Shown here: piece after piece, positions 33,346-43,748 of the stretch
Numbering within the stretch: the first letter of the stretch is position 1
Layout of the letters: each line of letters opens with the position of its first letter
Assembly (NCBI RefSeq): GCF_000009625.1
Contig: NC_002678.2
Span: forward strand, 3,318,001-3,382,000
DNA: 64,000 bases
Reading direction: 5' to 3'
DNA from: Mesorhizobium japonicum MAFF 303099
GTDB lineage: Bacteria > Pseudomonadota > Alphaproteobacteria > Rhizobiales > Rhizobiaceae
Notes under the pieces: generated by a model
Told to the model about the DNA's origin: nothing
Databases searched by the model: none
Seen by the model: the letters and a program-made list of their open reading frames with translations, nothing else
Program-made: the position numbers and the translations under genes

Positions 33346-35415
33346 TTACGCCTCGACGCCCTCCCAGGAGCCGGTCTCGGCCATCCGCTTCAGCAGCGGG
33401 GCAGGCTTGAACACATCCTTGCCGGTCCGCTGATGCCAGTGGTCGAGCCGCTGGACGATCTTTGCCGCCCCTTCGAGACCGGCCCAGAACATCGGGCCGC
33501 CCTTGCCGATGGGAAAACCGTAGCCGTTGACCCAGACGACATCGATGTCTGAGGCACGGGCCGCGATCTTCTCCTCGAGGATCTTCGCGCCCTCATTGAC
33601 CAGGGGATAGAGCGTGCGCTCGATGATTTCGTCCGCGCTGATCGCACGCGGCGCGATGCCACGCTCGGCGGCCTTGTCACGGATTAGCGCCTCAACCTCG
33701 GGATCGGGAATGCCCGCCCGGGCGCCGGCCTCGTAGAGATAGAAACCCCGGCCGGTCTTCTGGCCGAAGCGCCCCTGTTCGCACAGCGTGTCGGCGATGA
33801 CGGCCGTCAGGCCACGCGCCTTGCGGTTGCGCCAGCCAATGTCGAGGCCGGCGAGATCGCCCATCTGGAACGGCCCCATCGGCCAGCCGAAATCGGTGAA
33901 CGCCTTGTCGATCTGGCTGGGTGTCGCACCCTCCAGAAGCAGCGCCTCCGATTCCGAACCGCGCGCGGCCAGCATGCGGTTGCCGACGAAGCCGTGGCAG
34001 ACGCCGACAACGACCGCCACCTTGCCGATCCGCCGCGCCAGGTCGATCACCGTCGCCAGCGCATCCGGCGCGGTCTTGTCGGCCCGCACGATCTCCAGCA
34101 GCTTCATGACATTGGCCGGCGAGAAGAAATGCAGGCCGAGCACATCCTGCGGCCGCGAGATCGAGCCGGCGATTTCATTGATGTCGAGATAGGAGGTGTT
34201 GGTGGCGAGGATGGCGCCCGGCTTGGCGACAGCATCCAGCTTGCCGAAAACCTCCTTCTTCACCGCCATGTCCTCGAACACCGCCTCGATGATCAAGTCG
34301 CATTCGGCGAGATCGGCATAGTCGGTCGAGCCCTTGAACTGGGCGAGCCGCTGATGCTTGGCGTCTTCGGCCAGGGAACCGCGCGAAACGGAAACGGCAT
34401 AGTTCTTCTCGATCGTGCCCAGCCCGCGCTGCAGCGCTTCCGCGCTGGTTTCCAGCAAGGTGACCGAGAACCCGCCATTGGCGAAGGCCATGGCGATGCC
34501 GCCGCCCATCGTGCCGGCGCCAATGACGCCGACGCGGGCGATCCTACGCTTGTACGTGTCCTTGGCAGGAAGCTTTGCCGCCTCACGTTCGGCGAAGAAC
34601 AGATGCCGCTGCGCCCGCGACTGGTCACTGGCGACCAGTTTTACGAACAGCGCCCGCTCCGCCGCCAGCGCCTCGTCGAAGGGTAGTGTGACGGCGTTGC
34701 GCACGGCTTGCGCGCAGGCGACGGGCGCTTCCAGCCCGCGCGCTTTCCTGGCGAGGTCCGCCGCCTCGGCGTCGAAAGCCGCAAGGTCGGTTTCCCCAAG
34801 CCGCTCATCGCGATCGCGCACCGGCGTGAACGGACCGCCCTTGCGGGCGATTTCCCCTGCGAAGTTCACGGCATGCGTGGTCAGATCTCCCTCGAAAACG
34901 GCATCGACCAGACCGGCTTCATGCGCTTCGTCCGCGCCGATCGGAGTCCCGGAAACGATCATCTTCAGCGCCTTCACCGCGCCGACCAGGCGCGGCAGCC
35001 GCACCGTGCCGCCGCCGCCCGGCAAGAGACCGAGCTTCACTTCGGGCAGGCCGAGTTTGGCGCCGGCATCGGCAACGCGGAAATGGCAGCCGAGTGCCAG
35101 TTCCAGCCCACCGCCGAGCGCGGTGCCGTGGATGGCGGCGACCGTCGGTTTGGCGATGGTTTCCAGCATCGCTACGATGGCGCGCAGATCGGGCTGCTGC
35201 ACCGGTTTGCCGAATTCGGTGATGTCGGCGCCGGCAACGAAGGTCCGTCCTGCGCAGGCAATCACGATTGCCGTGACCGAAGCGTCATCGCGCAAGTCGA
35301 CAAGCGCCTGCATCAGCGGCGCGCGGACATGGAAACTCAGTGCGTTGACCGGCGAGTTGTCGATGGTGACGATGGCGACGCCATTGTCATTCACGGCGCT
35401 GACAGAATTGGACAA
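33346..35415 (-). CDS. Fused enoyl-CoA hydratase/3-hydroxyacyl-CoA dehydrogenase (FadJ/FadB-like)
   Basis: This 689-residue protein has an N-terminal crotonase domain (about 1-190, with GRTFVAGADITEFG near 56 and GTALGGGLELALGCHFRV near 96). An NAD-binding 3-hydroxyacyl-CoA dehydrogenase domain follows (about 292-480, GVIGAGTMGGGIAMAFANGG), with two C-terminal dehydrogenase domains. It carries out the hydration and oxidation steps of beta-oxidation or of a similar CoA-ester pathway. The start is a TTG at 35415 with GGGAGGG upstream. No thiolase lies beside it, so its partner is elsewhere or is the thiolase at 16462. Upstream 35416-35570 holds no clear feature. Confidence 0.9.
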   Translation of the reverse strand: MSNSVSAVNDNGVAIVTIDNSPVNALSFHVRAPLMQALVDLRDDASVTAIVIACAGRTFVAGADITEFGKPVQQPDLRAIVAMLETIAKPTVAAIHGTALGGGLELALGCHFRVADAGAKLGLPEVKLGLLPGGGGTVRLPRLVGAVKALKMIVSGTPIGADEAHEAGLVDAVFEGDLTTHAVNFAGEIARKGGPFTPVRDRDERLGETDLAAFDAEAADLARKARGLEAPVACAQAVRNAVTLPFDEALAAERALFVKLVASDQSRAQRHLFFAEREAAKLPAKDTYKRRIARVGVIGAGTMGGGIAMAFANGGFSVTLLETSAEALQRGLGTIEKNYAVSVSRGSLAEDAKHQRLAQFKGSTDYADLAECDLIIEAVFEDMAVKKEVFGKLDAVAKPGAILATNTSYLDINEIAGSISRPQDVLGLHFFSPANVMKLLEIVRADKTAPDALATVIDLARRIGKVAVVVGVCHGFVGNRMLAARGSESEALLLEGATPSQIDKAFTDFGWPMGPFQMGDLAGLDIGWRNRKARGLTAVIADTLCEQGRFGQKTGRGFYLYEAGARAGIPDPEVEALIRDKAAERGIAPRAISADEIIERTLYPLVNEGAKILEEKIAARASDIDVVWVNGYGFPIGKGGPMFWAGLEGAAKIVQRLDHWHQRTGKDVFKPAPLLKRMAETGSWEGVEA

Positions 35416-35570
35416 GCAGAGCCCTCCCGGGACCGACTGAGATCGCGGAAGGGTTTACTAGGCCGCGCCCCGAATGGGAACCCGCTGTCGGGCTGGCCCA
35501 ACAGTTGGCGGCGCGACGGGCTGCTCCGGGAGGTCGCGCTCGATGCTCGCCGGACGCTTGGGAACGGCGA

Positions 35571-36518
35571 TCACCGCACCGCCTTCTCCCCGCCCGCCGC
35601 CGTAATCACCCCGACGATGATCAGCCCCGTCAGCAGCAGCCGCACGCCGGCGCTGACGCCGAACGTGTTGAGCATGGTGAGCAGCAGCACCAAAAACAGC
35701 GCCGCTCCCCACACGCCGGGCACATTGGCCTTGCCGCCGGCGACCGACGTGCCGCCGATGACGACGACGGCGATCGAGGCGAGCAGATATTCATTGCCGA
35801 TGTCGACATTGGCGCCCCTGAAATAGCCGGCGAGCAGGGCGCCATCGATGCCGCCGAGCGCGCCAGACAGCGTGTAGGTGAGGAAGCGGATGCGCCCGAC
35901 ATTGACGCCGGCGAGCCAGGCGGCGCGGATGTTCTGGCCGATCGCCAGCACCGAGCGACCATAGATCATGCGCTGCAGGGCGATCGCCGCGCCGATGGTG
36001 AACAGCACGGTCAGCACCGCCAGCACGGGAATACCCAGCACCTGCCAGTTGGTGAAATCGGCAAAGCCCGGCGGCGGCTTGATCTGCAGCCCGCGCCCAT
36101 AGCTGATGTCGATCGACTGGATGATGAAGCTCGCCGACAAAGTGGCGATGATCGGCGGAATGCGCAGCGCCCAGATCAGCAGATAGTTGACCGCGCCTAT
36201 CGCGGCACCCGTGGCGAGCGCCGCCAGAAGGCCGACCACGATCATGGAATCGCTGCCGGCCATCACCTTCATGGCGACCGCGCTGGCGAGGCCGATATTG
36301 GCCGGCAGCGACAGGTCGACATTGCCGGGGCCGAGCGTGATGACGAACATCTGGCCGACGCCGACGATGACGGTGAACACGGCGAGCGACAACGCCGCCG
36401 TGACCATGCCGCCGGCGCCATAGCCGCCGGTGAAGGCGATAGTCGCCAGCCACACGACAAGCGCGCCGAGGAACGACCATACCCAGGGTTTGCCGGCCAG
36501 CGATCTAACCAATGACAT
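35571..36518 (-). CDS. ABC transporter permease (ribose/sugar type, second permease)
   Basis: This 315-residue protein has about ten hydrophobic segments and RbsC-family features: MFVITLGPGNVDLSLPANIGLASA (split across about 58-81), IWALRIPPIIATLSASFI, and VVVIGGTSVAGGKANVPGV near 250. It has GGGAGAGGTGAG just before its ATG. It is the last gene of a four-gene sugar-type importer, 3 bases after the first permease. The fused beta-oxidation gene further on has its own ribosome-binding site and probably its own transcript. Confidence 0.88.
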   Translation of the reverse strand: MSLVRSLAGKPWVWSFLGALVVWLATIAFTGGYGAGGMVTAALSLAVFTVIVGVGQMFVITLGPGNVDLSLPANIGLASAVAMKVMAGSDSMIVVGLLAALATGAAIGAVNYLLIWALRIPPIIATLSASFIIQSIDISYGRGLQIKPPPGFADFTNWQVLGIPVLAVLTVLFTIGAAIALQRMIYGRSVLAIGQNIRAAWLAGVNVGRIRFLTYTLSGALGGIDGALLAGYFRGANVDIGNEYLLASIAVVVIGGTSVAGGKANVPGVWGAALFLVLLLTMLNTFGVSAGVRLLLTGLIIVGVITAAGGEKAVR

Positions 36519-36521
36519 CGC

Positions 36522-37502
36522 TCACCTCTCCCTGCGGCTGATCAGCACCCGCGCCGCCAGCACGATGATCAGGATGGCGCCGTTGGCGGCGACCTGCCAG
36601 TCCGGCGGGATGTGCATGAAGGTGAGCAGCGGCGACGCCGCCAGCGCCAGCGTCAGCGCGCCGATCACCGCGCCGATCGGCGACACCCGGCCACCGACGA
36701 ATTCGCCGCCGCCGAGGATGACGCCAGCGATCGAAAGCAGCGTGTAGCCATTGCCGATATTGGCGTCGGCCGAGGTGGTGATGCCGATCAGCGCCATGCC
36801 GGACAGCACGCCGAACAGGCCGGCCAGCGCAAACAGCACGATCTTGGTTCTGAGCAGCGACCAACCGGCACGCTTGAGCGCGGCCGGATTGCCGCCGGAG
36901 CCGCGCAGGATCACGCCATAGGAGGTGCGCATCAGGCCGAAATGGACGACGAGGCCGATCAGCAGTGCCGCGATGATCGGGAAGGGAATGAGAGGCGGCT
37001 TGAACGACATGATCGCCAGCAGCCAGTCCGGCGCCTTGCCGCCGGGCTTGGGCAGGACGAGGATGGCCAGCCCCTGCCAGACGAAACTCATGCCGAGCGT
37101 CACCACGATCGACGGCAGATTGCGCAGATGGATCAGGGCGCCGAGCAGCGCATAGACGCCGATCGAGCCGAGCAGGATGGCGACGCCGATGAGCGGCGCG
37201 TCCTTCAGCCAGGTCGCGGTGACGCAGCCGACGAACCCGACGAAGGTGCCGATCGACAGGTCGAGCTCGTTACCTGAAATGACGAACATCTGCGCGATCG
37301 TCGCCAGCGCGATCGGGATCGCCAGGTTCAGCATCAGGCTGAAGCCGAAATAGCTGATGGCGCGCGGGTTGAGCCAGGCTATGGCGGCGAGCACCAATGC
37401 CAGCGACAGCGCCGGCAGCAGCCCGCGCAGCAGGCGGGCGCGCGCCAGCGCGCCGCGCTCGGCGGAACTCCTGGCGGCGGTGTCGAGGCTGGCGGCGGTC
37501 AT
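36522..37502 (-). CDS. ABC transporter permease (ribose/sugar type, first permease)
   Basis: This 326-residue RbsC-like permease has about ten hydrophobic segments. The conserved core MFVISGNELDLSIGTFVGFV lies near 72-91, and SIAGVILGGGEFVGGRVSPIG near 259. It differs clearly from the second permease, so the channel is probably a heterodimer, as in several rhizobial sugar importers. It begins one base before the ATPase stop, so the genes are tightly packed. Confidence 0.88.
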   Translation of the reverse strand: MTAASLDTAARSSAERGALARARLLRGLLPALSLALVLAAIAWLNPRAISYFGFSLMLNLAIPIALATIAQMFVISGNELDLSIGTFVGFVGCVTATWLKDAPLIGVAILLGSIGVYALLGALIHLRNLPSIVVTLGMSFVWQGLAILVLPKPGGKAPDWLLAIMSFKPPLIPFPIIAALLIGLVVHFGLMRTSYGVILRGSGGNPAALKRAGWSLLRTKIVLFALAGLFGVLSGMALIGITTSADANIGNGYTLLSIAGVILGGGEFVGGRVSPIGAVIGALTLALAASPLLTFMHIPPDWQVAANGAILIIVLAARVLISRRER

Positions 37503-37503
37503 C

Positions 37504-38973
37504 TCAGGCCGCGTCGCCGAAGGAGGACTGGATGATCTTCTCTTCGGTCAATTCGTTGCGACCCAGATTGGCGACGATGCGGCCGTTCTTGAAGACATAG
37601 ACGTGGTCGCAATTGTCGAGTTCCTCGGTTTCCGTGGTGTACCAGAGGAAGGTGCGGCCGCGGCCAGCCTCCTCGCGCACCAGGTCGTAGACTTCCAGCT
37701 TGGTGCCGATATCGACGCCGCGCATCGGATCGTCCATCAGCACGATCTGGGCATCGGAGCCGAGTGCGCGGGCAAACAGCGCCTTCTGCTGGTTGCCGCC
37801 CGACAGCGAGAAGATGTTGTTGTTCATGTCTGGCGTGCGGATGCCGATCTTCTTCTGCCAGAACTCGGCAAGTTCGGCCTCGCGCCGCGGCGAGATTAGC
37901 AGCCCGTTGCGCAAGCGCGCCAGCGAGCGGATCCCGATGTTCTCGGCAATCGACCATTGCGGGAAGATGCCGTCCGACTGGCGGTCGCCGGCGACCAGCG
38001 CCACCGGCGCGGTCACTTCTATGCCGGTCCTGGCGCGGGAAGCAGCAGCGAAAATCGCCAGCAACAGGTCGGTCTGGCCATGTCCCGCCAGCCCGGCAAG
38101 GCCGATGATCTCGCCGGCACGGGCGACAAGGTCGGCGCCATCCTTCTGCGCGGCGGGACGCGCCCGCACCCGCAACGGGCCGGCAGCCGGCTTGGCGGCG
38201 GCAATTTCAGCGGCGATCTTCTGGCGCGTCTCGGCCCCACCCATCGCCGTCACCAGCCGGTCGCGATCGAAGGCATCCGCCGCGTCAGCGACCACCACCT
38301 TGCCGTCGCGCATCACCACGATGCGGTCGGCATTCCTGAGCACCTCGCCCAGCACATGCGAGATCAGGATGCAGCTCTTGCCGCCGGCGATGAAACGGCG
38401 CACGAAGGCCAGCAACTGGCCGGCCGTATGCGCGTCCAGCGACGAGGTCGGCTCGTCCAGGATCACGAGGTCGAGCCGGTCCTGGGTCACCGTGAAGGCG
38501 CGCGCCACCTCGACCATCTGGCGCCGGCCGATTGAGAGATCCCCGACGATGTCCGAGGCCGAAATGCCATGATCCGGAAAGATCTCGTCAAGCTTGGCGG
38601 TGATCAGCGCGGCCGCCTTGCGCCGCCAGCCGAGGCCCGAGAGCGAGGCGTGGTTGATGCGCGTGTTCTCGGCGACGCTGAGATTGGGGCACAGCGACAG
38701 TTCCTGGAACACGCAGCGTATGCCGAGCTTTTGCGCCCGCGACACCGAGTAGTTGTCCTCGATGCCGCCATGCACGCCGATCTTGCCGCTGTCGGGCGCC
38801 AGCGTGCCCGCCACCATGTGCATCAGCGTCGATTTGCCGGCGCCATTGTGGCCGACCAGGCCGACGCATTCGCCGGGCCGGACATGGAAGTCGACGCCGC
38901 CCAGTGCGCGAACGGCGCCGAAATGTTTTTCGGCGCCGTTCAGTCTGATGATGTCAGCGTTCCCTTCAGGCAT
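37504..38973 (-). CDS. ABC transporter ATP-binding protein, double-domain (ribose/sugar type)
   Basis: From ATG 38973 the product is 489 residues with two ABC domains, as in RbsA/XylG. The first has Walker A GHNGAGKST (about 38-46), signature LSIGRRQMVEVARA and Walker B LVILDEPTSSLD. The second has a degenerate Walker A (AGLAGHGQTDLLLA) and signature LSGGNQQKALFARAL with MDDPMRGVDIG. It energises the neighbouring permeases. The upstream frame to 39183 belongs to the shadow of the binding-protein gene. The sugar is not identifiable. Confidence 0.91.
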   Translation of the reverse strand: MPEGNADIIRLNGAEKHFGAVRALGGVDFHVRPGECVGLVGHNGAGKSTLMHMVAGTLAPDSGKIGVHGGIEDNYSVSRAQKLGIRCVFQELSLCPNLSVAENTRINHASLSGLGWRRKAAALITAKLDEIFPDHGISASDIVGDLSIGRRQMVEVARAFTVTQDRLDLVILDEPTSSLDAHTAGQLLAFVRRFIAGGKSCILISHVLGEVLRNADRIVVMRDGKVVVADAADAFDRDRLVTAMGGAETRQKIAAEIAAAKPAAGPLRVRARPAAQKDGADLVARAGEIIGLAGLAGHGQTDLLLAIFAAASRARTGIEVTAPVALVAGDRQSDGIFPQWSIAENIGIRSLARLRNGLLISPRREAELAEFWQKKIGIRTPDMNNNIFSLSGGNQQKALFARALGSDAQIVLMDDPMRGVDIGTKLEVYDLVREEAGRGRTFLWYTTETEELDNCDHVYVFKNGRIVANLGRNELTEEKIIQSSFGDAA

Positions 38974-39022
38974 GCTCAACAATATCCGCGCGATGGTACG
39001 AAGGGCAACGCAAGCGCGACAT

Positions 39023-40036
39023 TCACTTGATGTTGGCCTTGATCGCCGCGAGGGCGTCTTCCTGCGTGTATTCGTGGGTGGCGACGCCGCCTTCCTTGAT
39101 CTTCGGCAGGGCTGCCTCGAAGTCGTCCTGGGTGAAGGCCAGATACGGCACCAGCAGATCGTGCGGAATGTCCTTGCGGCCATCGAGAACCTGTTGCGCC
39201 ACCCAGAAGGCGAGCGACGACACGCCGGGCGCGATCGAAGCCGACCAGGTCTTGTAGCCGTCCTTGTCCTTCTGCTCCTTCCACCACTTCAGCTCGTCCT
39301 GCCGGTTGCCCATGATGATGGTCGGGCGCGGCTTGCCGGCGGCGGCGAAAGCCTGTGCGGCGCCATAGCCGTCACCGCCCTGGTCGACGATGCCGACGAC
39401 ATCAGGCAGCGAGGGCAGGATGGTCGCAACGGCCTTTTGCGCCGTCGTCTGGTCCCAGTCGCCGGTCACCGAGCCGACGATCTTGAACTCGGGATGGGCG
39501 GCGACGCCTTCGAGGATGCCGGCATGGATGGCATCGTCGATCGAGGTGCCGGCCAGGCCACGGATTTCCAAAAGGTTCCCGCCCTTGGGCTGGAACTTGG
39601 CCATCTGCTCGACTTCCTGCTTGCCCATATCCTTGAAGTCGACGACGACGCGGTAGGCGCAAGGCTCCGTGACGGTGCCGTCGAAGGAGACGACCGTGAT
39701 ACCGGCATCGCAGGCCTGCTTGATGGCGCCATTGAGCGCGTCCGGTGAGGCGGCGTTGATGACGATGGCGTCATAGCCCTGCAGGATCAGGTTCTGCACC
39801 TGGGCCGCCTGCGTCGGCACTTCCTTGTCGGCGGTGGTGAAGATGTCGGCCGCGCCGACGATCTTGTCGGCGACCGCCTTCTTGGTGACGATGCCGTAGC
39901 TGTCGAGCATCGCCTGCCGCCACGAATTGCCGGCGTAATTGTTCGAGAATGCGATCTTCTTGCCGCTGGTATCGGCAAGTGCCGTGCCTGATGCGAGCAT
40001 CGCGGCAAGAGCGCTCAGAGCTAACAGTTTCTTCAT
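39023..40036 (-). CDS. Sugar ABC transporter substrate-binding protein (RbsB-like)
   Basis: From ATG 40036 the product is 337 residues. A Sec signal (MKKLLALSALAAMLASGTALA) leads into a periplasmic-binding fold of the ribose type: KIAFSNNYAGNSWRQAMLDS, YDAIVINAASPDALNGAI near 88, and LPDVVGIVDQGGDGYGAAQAF near 215. The GGAGG box is 9 bases before this ATG but only 3 before an in-frame ATG at 40042, so 40036 is preferred. It is the first gene of the importer, divergent from the glucoamylase module across a 209-base promoter gap. Confidence 0.89.
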   Translation of the reverse strand: MKKLLALSALAAMLASGTALADTSGKKIAFSNNYAGNSWRQAMLDSYGIVTKKAVADKIVGAADIFTTADKEVPTQAAQVQNLILQGYDAIVINAASPDALNGAIKQACDAGITVVSFDGTVTEPCAYRVVVDFKDMGKQEVEQMAKFQPKGGNLLEIRGLAGTSIDDAIHAGILEGVAAHPEFKIVGSVTGDWDQTTAQKAVATILPSLPDVVGIVDQGGDGYGAAQAFAAAGKPRPTIIMGNRQDELKWWKEQKDKDGYKTWSASIAPGVSSLAFWVAQQVLDGRKDIPHDLLVPYLAFTQDDFEAALPKIKEGGVATHEYTQEDALAAIKANIK

Positions 40037-40245
40037 GTTCATACTCCTCCCAAGAGTTGCTGGTCGTGCGGATTTTAGGTGGAAAATCGAGCCTGCGTTC
40101 CTGTTTTTTATCGATTGTCAGACAAATGCAACTGGCACAGCGGCCTGTCAACTGCAATCCGCAAAGCCTGACGATCAACTTGCGGTGCGCCGATTGAAAT
40201 GGCGTCGGTGGATGGGTAAGCCATGCGCACAGGAGGCCAACAGAG

Positions 40246-42660
40246 ATGGCAGTGACGCCGATCGTTCCCCCGGGCGCACCGGGCATTCCGGCGCGCTGGA
40301 CATCGAGCGCCAAGAGCGGCGTCGGGACGTCGCTTTCGCCGGCCGGCCACATCTGGTTCACCATCAGCCACGGCATCCTCGAAGTCTACTATCCACGGCT
40401 CGACAGCGCCTGCACGCGCGATCTCGGCCTGATCGTCACCGGTCCCGGCGGCTATTTCTCCGAAGAGAAGCGCGATGCCGCGCATGAAATCGAGCCCTTC
40501 GAGGCCGGCGTGCCCGCCTACCGGCTGGTCAACACGGCCGGCGACGGCGCCTACCGCATCGAGAAGCGCATCCTCTGCGACCCTGCGCGGCCCGTGCTGC
40601 TGCAGGAAATCACCTTCACGGCGCTTAAAGGTGCGCCCGACGATTACCGCGTCTACGCGCTTCTGGCGCCGCATCTGGTCAATGCCGGCATGGGCAACAC
40701 CGCCTGGGTCGGCGACCACAAGGGAAAGCCCGTGCTGTTCGCCTCGGGCCGCGGCTCTTGCCTGGCGCTGGCCTCGTCGCTGCCCTGGCGGGACTGTTCA
40801 GCCGGCTATGTCGGCTTCTCCGACGGCTGGCAGCAGCTCAATCATACCGGCATCCTTGATCAGGCTTGCCAACGGGCGGAAGACGGTAATGTCGCACTGA
40901 CCGGCGAGATCGGCTTTACATCAACAACGACAAAAGCCGTGCTGGCGCTGGGTTTCGGCGCGACACCGGACGAGGCCGCCGAAAATGCCTTCGCCAGTCT
41001 GGAACAGGGCTTTGAGCCCGCAGCCAAGACCTACCTCCAGAATTGGCGCGAATGGCAGGCGCGGCTGCTGCCCCTGGACCGGCACGCGGCATCCGGCATC
41101 AACACCTATCGCACCTCGACCGCGGTTCTGGCGACGCACCGCTCCATCGCCATGCCGGGCGCGGCGGTCGCAAGCCTGTCCATTCCCTGGGGCTTCAACA
41201 AGGGCGACGACGACCTTGGCGGCTACCATCTGGTCTGGCCGCGCGATCTGGTCGAGACTGCGGGCGGCTTCCTCGCCGCCGGCGACGCCGCCTCGGCGCT
41301 GCAGATCCTTGAGTATCTGCGCTCCATCCAGCAGCCGGACGGCCATTGGCCGCAAAATGCCTGGCTCGACGGGTCGGCCTATTGGCCCGGCATCCAGATG
41401 GACGAGTGCGCCTTTCCGCTGCTTCTGGCCGACGCCTTGCACCGCGCCGGCCATCTGCCGCGCGCCAGGCTTGCCACCTTACTGCCGATGATCGAACGCG
41501 CCGCGACCTATGTCGTGCGCAATGGACCCGTCACCGGCGAAGACCGCTGGGAAGAGGATGCCGGCTACAGCCCGTTCACGCTTGCCGTCGAGATCGCCGC
41601 CCTGCTTGCTGCGGCCGACCTGCTCGACGCCTGCGGCAAGAAGGACGAAGCAACCTATCTGCGCGAGACATCAGATGGCTGGAACGACCAGCTTGAGCGC
41701 TGGACCTATGCCACCGACACGGCGATCTGCAGGGCAGCCGGCGTCGAAGGTTATTATGTCCGTATCGCGCCACCCGACAGCGCCGAGGCCGGCTCGCCCA
41801 AGGACGGCTATGTCCCGATCAAGAACCGGCCGCCCGGCGACACCGACCGCCCGGCGCAGGAAATCGTCAGCCCCGACGCGCTGGCGCTGGTGCGCTTTGG
41901 CCTGAGGTCGGCCGACGACCCGCGCATCGTCGACACAGTCAAGGTCATCGACGCGCAGTTGCGCTGCGCGCTGCCGCAGGGCCCGATCTGGTATCGATAC
42001 AATGGCGACGGCTATGGCGAACACCAGGACGGCACGCCTTTCGACGGTACCGGCCAGGGCCGGCCCTGGCCGCTTCTGGCCGGCGAGCGCGCCCATTATG
42101 AGCTGGCGGCGGGGCGCAAGGATGAGGCGGCCAACCTGCTCAAGGCGCTGGAGGATTCGGCCGAGCCGGGCGGCCTGCTGCCGGAGCAGGTCTGGGATGG
42201 CGCCGACCTGCCCGAGCGCCAATTGCTGCATGGCCGCCCCTCGGGCAGCGCCATGCCCCTGGTCTGGGCGCACTCCGAGCATATCAAGCTGCTGCGCTCG
42301 CTGCGCGACGGCGCCGTCTTCGACATGCCGCCGCAAGGCGTGAAGCGCTACATCGAGGCCAAGACCGTATCGCCATTCAGGACCTGGCGCTTCAACAACA
42401 AGATCCGCGCGCTGCCCGAAGGCAAGACGCTGCGCATCGAATTGCTGGCCGCGGCCACGGTGCATTGGAGCACCGACAATTGGGCAACCGCCCATGACAG
42501 CCAGACGGTGGAAAATGCCTTCGGCATCCATCTTGCCGATTTGCCCACGACCAGCCTCCCCGAGGGAAGCGCGCTGATCTTCACTTTTTTCTGGCCCGGA
42601 ACCGGCGATTGGGAGAATGTCGACTTCTCCGTCACATCAGGCGAGCGGGATAGCGGCTAA
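40246..42660 (+). CDS. GH15 glucoamylase-like protein (glucodextranase type)
   Basis: This 804-residue protein has the two-part layout of bacterial GH15 enzymes. An N-terminal beta-sandwich (about 10-280) is followed by an (alpha/alpha)6 barrel (about 290-720) and a short C-terminal domain. Barrel motifs include GFNKGDDDLGGYHLVWPRDL (about 317-336), the presumed acid in TGEDRWEEDAGYSPF (about 428-442) and the presumed base in RPWPLLAGERAHYEL (about 606-620). It releases glucose from alpha-glucans. There is no signal peptide, so it acts in the cytoplasm, probably on glycogen-type material. AGGAGG precedes ATG 40246. It heads a glucose-use operon. Confidence 0.88.
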   Translation: MAVTPIVPPGAPGIPARWTSSAKSGVGTSLSPAGHIWFTISHGILEVYYPRLDSACTRDLGLIVTGPGGYFSEEKRDAAHEIEPFEAGVPAYRLVNTAGDGAYRIEKRILCDPARPVLLQEITFTALKGAPDDYRVYALLAPHLVNAGMGNTAWVGDHKGKPVLFASGRGSCLALASSLPWRDCSAGYVGFSDGWQQLNHTGILDQACQRAEDGNVALTGEIGFTSTTTKAVLALGFGATPDEAAENAFASLEQGFEPAAKTYLQNWREWQARLLPLDRHAASGINTYRTSTAVLATHRSIAMPGAAVASLSIPWGFNKGDDDLGGYHLVWPRDLVETAGGFLAAGDAASALQILEYLRSIQQPDGHWPQNAWLDGSAYWPGIQMDECAFPLLLADALHRAGHLPRARLATLLPMIERAATYVVRNGPVTGEDRWEEDAGYSPFTLAVEIAALLAAADLLDACGKKDEATYLRETSDGWNDQLERWTYATDTAICRAAGVEGYYVRIAPPDSAEAGSPKDGYVPIKNRPPGDTDRPAQEIVSPDALALVRFGLRSADDPRIVDTVKVIDAQLRCALPQGPIWYRYNGDGYGEHQDGTPFDGTGQGRPWPLLAGERAHYELAAGRKDEAANLLKALEDSAEPGGLLPEQVWDGADLPERQLLHGRPSGSAMPLVWAHSEHIKLLRSLRDGAVFDMPPQGVKRYIEAKTVSPFRTWRFNNKIRALPEGKTLRIELLAAATVHWSTDNWATAHDSQTVENAFGIHLADLPTTSLPEGSALIFTFFWPGTGDWENVDFSVTSGERDSG

Positions 42661-42709
42661 CATCCTTCCTCGATATATCAAGACAATCTCTAGGAAACAG
42701 GACGAAACC

Positions 42710-43726
42710 ATGCAGATCGGAATGATGGGACTGGGCCGGATGGGCGCCAACATGGTGCGGCGCCTGATGCGAGACGGCCATGAATGCGTCGTCTACGACA
42801 TCAACCCGGCAAGCGTCGCGGCTCTGGTCAGCGACGGCGCGCTCGGCGCGGCCTCCCTGACGGAATTCGTCGGCAAGCTCGCCAAGCCGCGCTGTGTCTG
42901 GCTGATGCTGCCGGCGGCGATCACCGGCAAGATTATCGATCAGGTCTCGGCCCTGATGGAACCCGGCGACATCGTCATCGACGGCGGCAATTCCTACTAT
43001 CACGACGCCGTCAACCAGGCGGCCAAACTGGCCGCCAAGGGCATCCATCTTGTCGATGTTGGCACCAGCGGCGGTGTCTGGGGCCTGGAGCGCGGCTACT
43101 GCCTGATGATCGGCGGTCCCGACGTAGCGGTGCAGCACCTCGATTCGATCTTCGCCACGCTAGCGCCCGGCGCCGATGCCGGCGCGCCGGCTCCCGACAA
43201 GGCCGCCGGAACCGCGCCCTTCGGCTACCTGCATTGCGGGCCGAGCGGCGCCGGCCATTTCGTCAAGATGGTGCACAACGGCATCGAGTATGGCGTCATG
43301 GCCGCCTATGCCGAAGGCATGAACATCTTGAAGTCGGCCAATGCCGGCAAGCGGCAACGCACGGCCGACGCCGAGACCAGCCCGCTGGAAAACCCGCAAT
43401 ATTATCAGTTCGACATCGACCTCCCGCAGGTGGCCGAGGTCTGGCGGCATGGCAGCGTCATCGGCTCCTGGCTGCTCGATCTCACCGCCGGCGCGCTGAA
43501 GAGCGATCCGGGCCTGGCCCAGTTCGGCGGCCGCGTCTCGGATTCCGGCGAAGGACGCTGGACGCTGAAGGCGGCGATCGACACCGGCGTGCCGGCGCCG
43601 GTGCTGTCCTCGGCGCTGTTCGACCGCTTCTCCTCGCAAGGCGAATCCGAATTCGCCGACAAGCTGTTGTCCGCCATGCGCTATGCCTTCGGCGGCCATG
43701 TCGAAAAGCCGAAGGCCGGCAAGTGA
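42710..43726 (+). CDS. gnd: 6-phosphogluconate dehydrogenase, short (decarboxylating) type
   Basis: From ATG 42710 the product is 338 residues. The Rossmann motif is GLGRMG (7-12). Substrate residues fall in [11 protein letters not shown] (about 90-100), [20 protein letters not shown] (about 113-132) and [13 protein letters not shown] (about 184-196). It is the short GndA/YqeC type, which in related bacteria tends to use NAD, not the 470-residue NADP type. It oxidises 6-phosphogluconate to ribulose 5-phosphate and CO2. It lies between glucoamylase and zwf in one operon. Confidence 0.9.
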   Translation: MQIGMMGLGRMGANMVRRLMRDGHECVVYDINPASVAALVSDGALGAASLTEFVGKLAKPRCVWLMLPAAITGKIIDQVSALMEPGDIVIDGGNSYYHDAVNQAAKLAAKGIHLVDVGTSGGVWGLERGYCLMIGGPDVAVQHLDSIFATLAPGADAGAPAPDKAAGTAPFGYLHCGPSGAGHFVKMVHNGIEYGVMAAYAEGMNILKSANAGKRQRTADAETSPLENPQYYQFDIDLPQVAEVWRHGSVIGSWLLDLTAGALKSDPGLAQFGGRVSDSGEGRWTLKAAIDTGVPAPVLSSALFDRFSSQGESEFADKLLSAMRYAFGGHVEKPKAGK

Positions 43727-43748
43727 CGCCACAGCGGGAGACGCACGC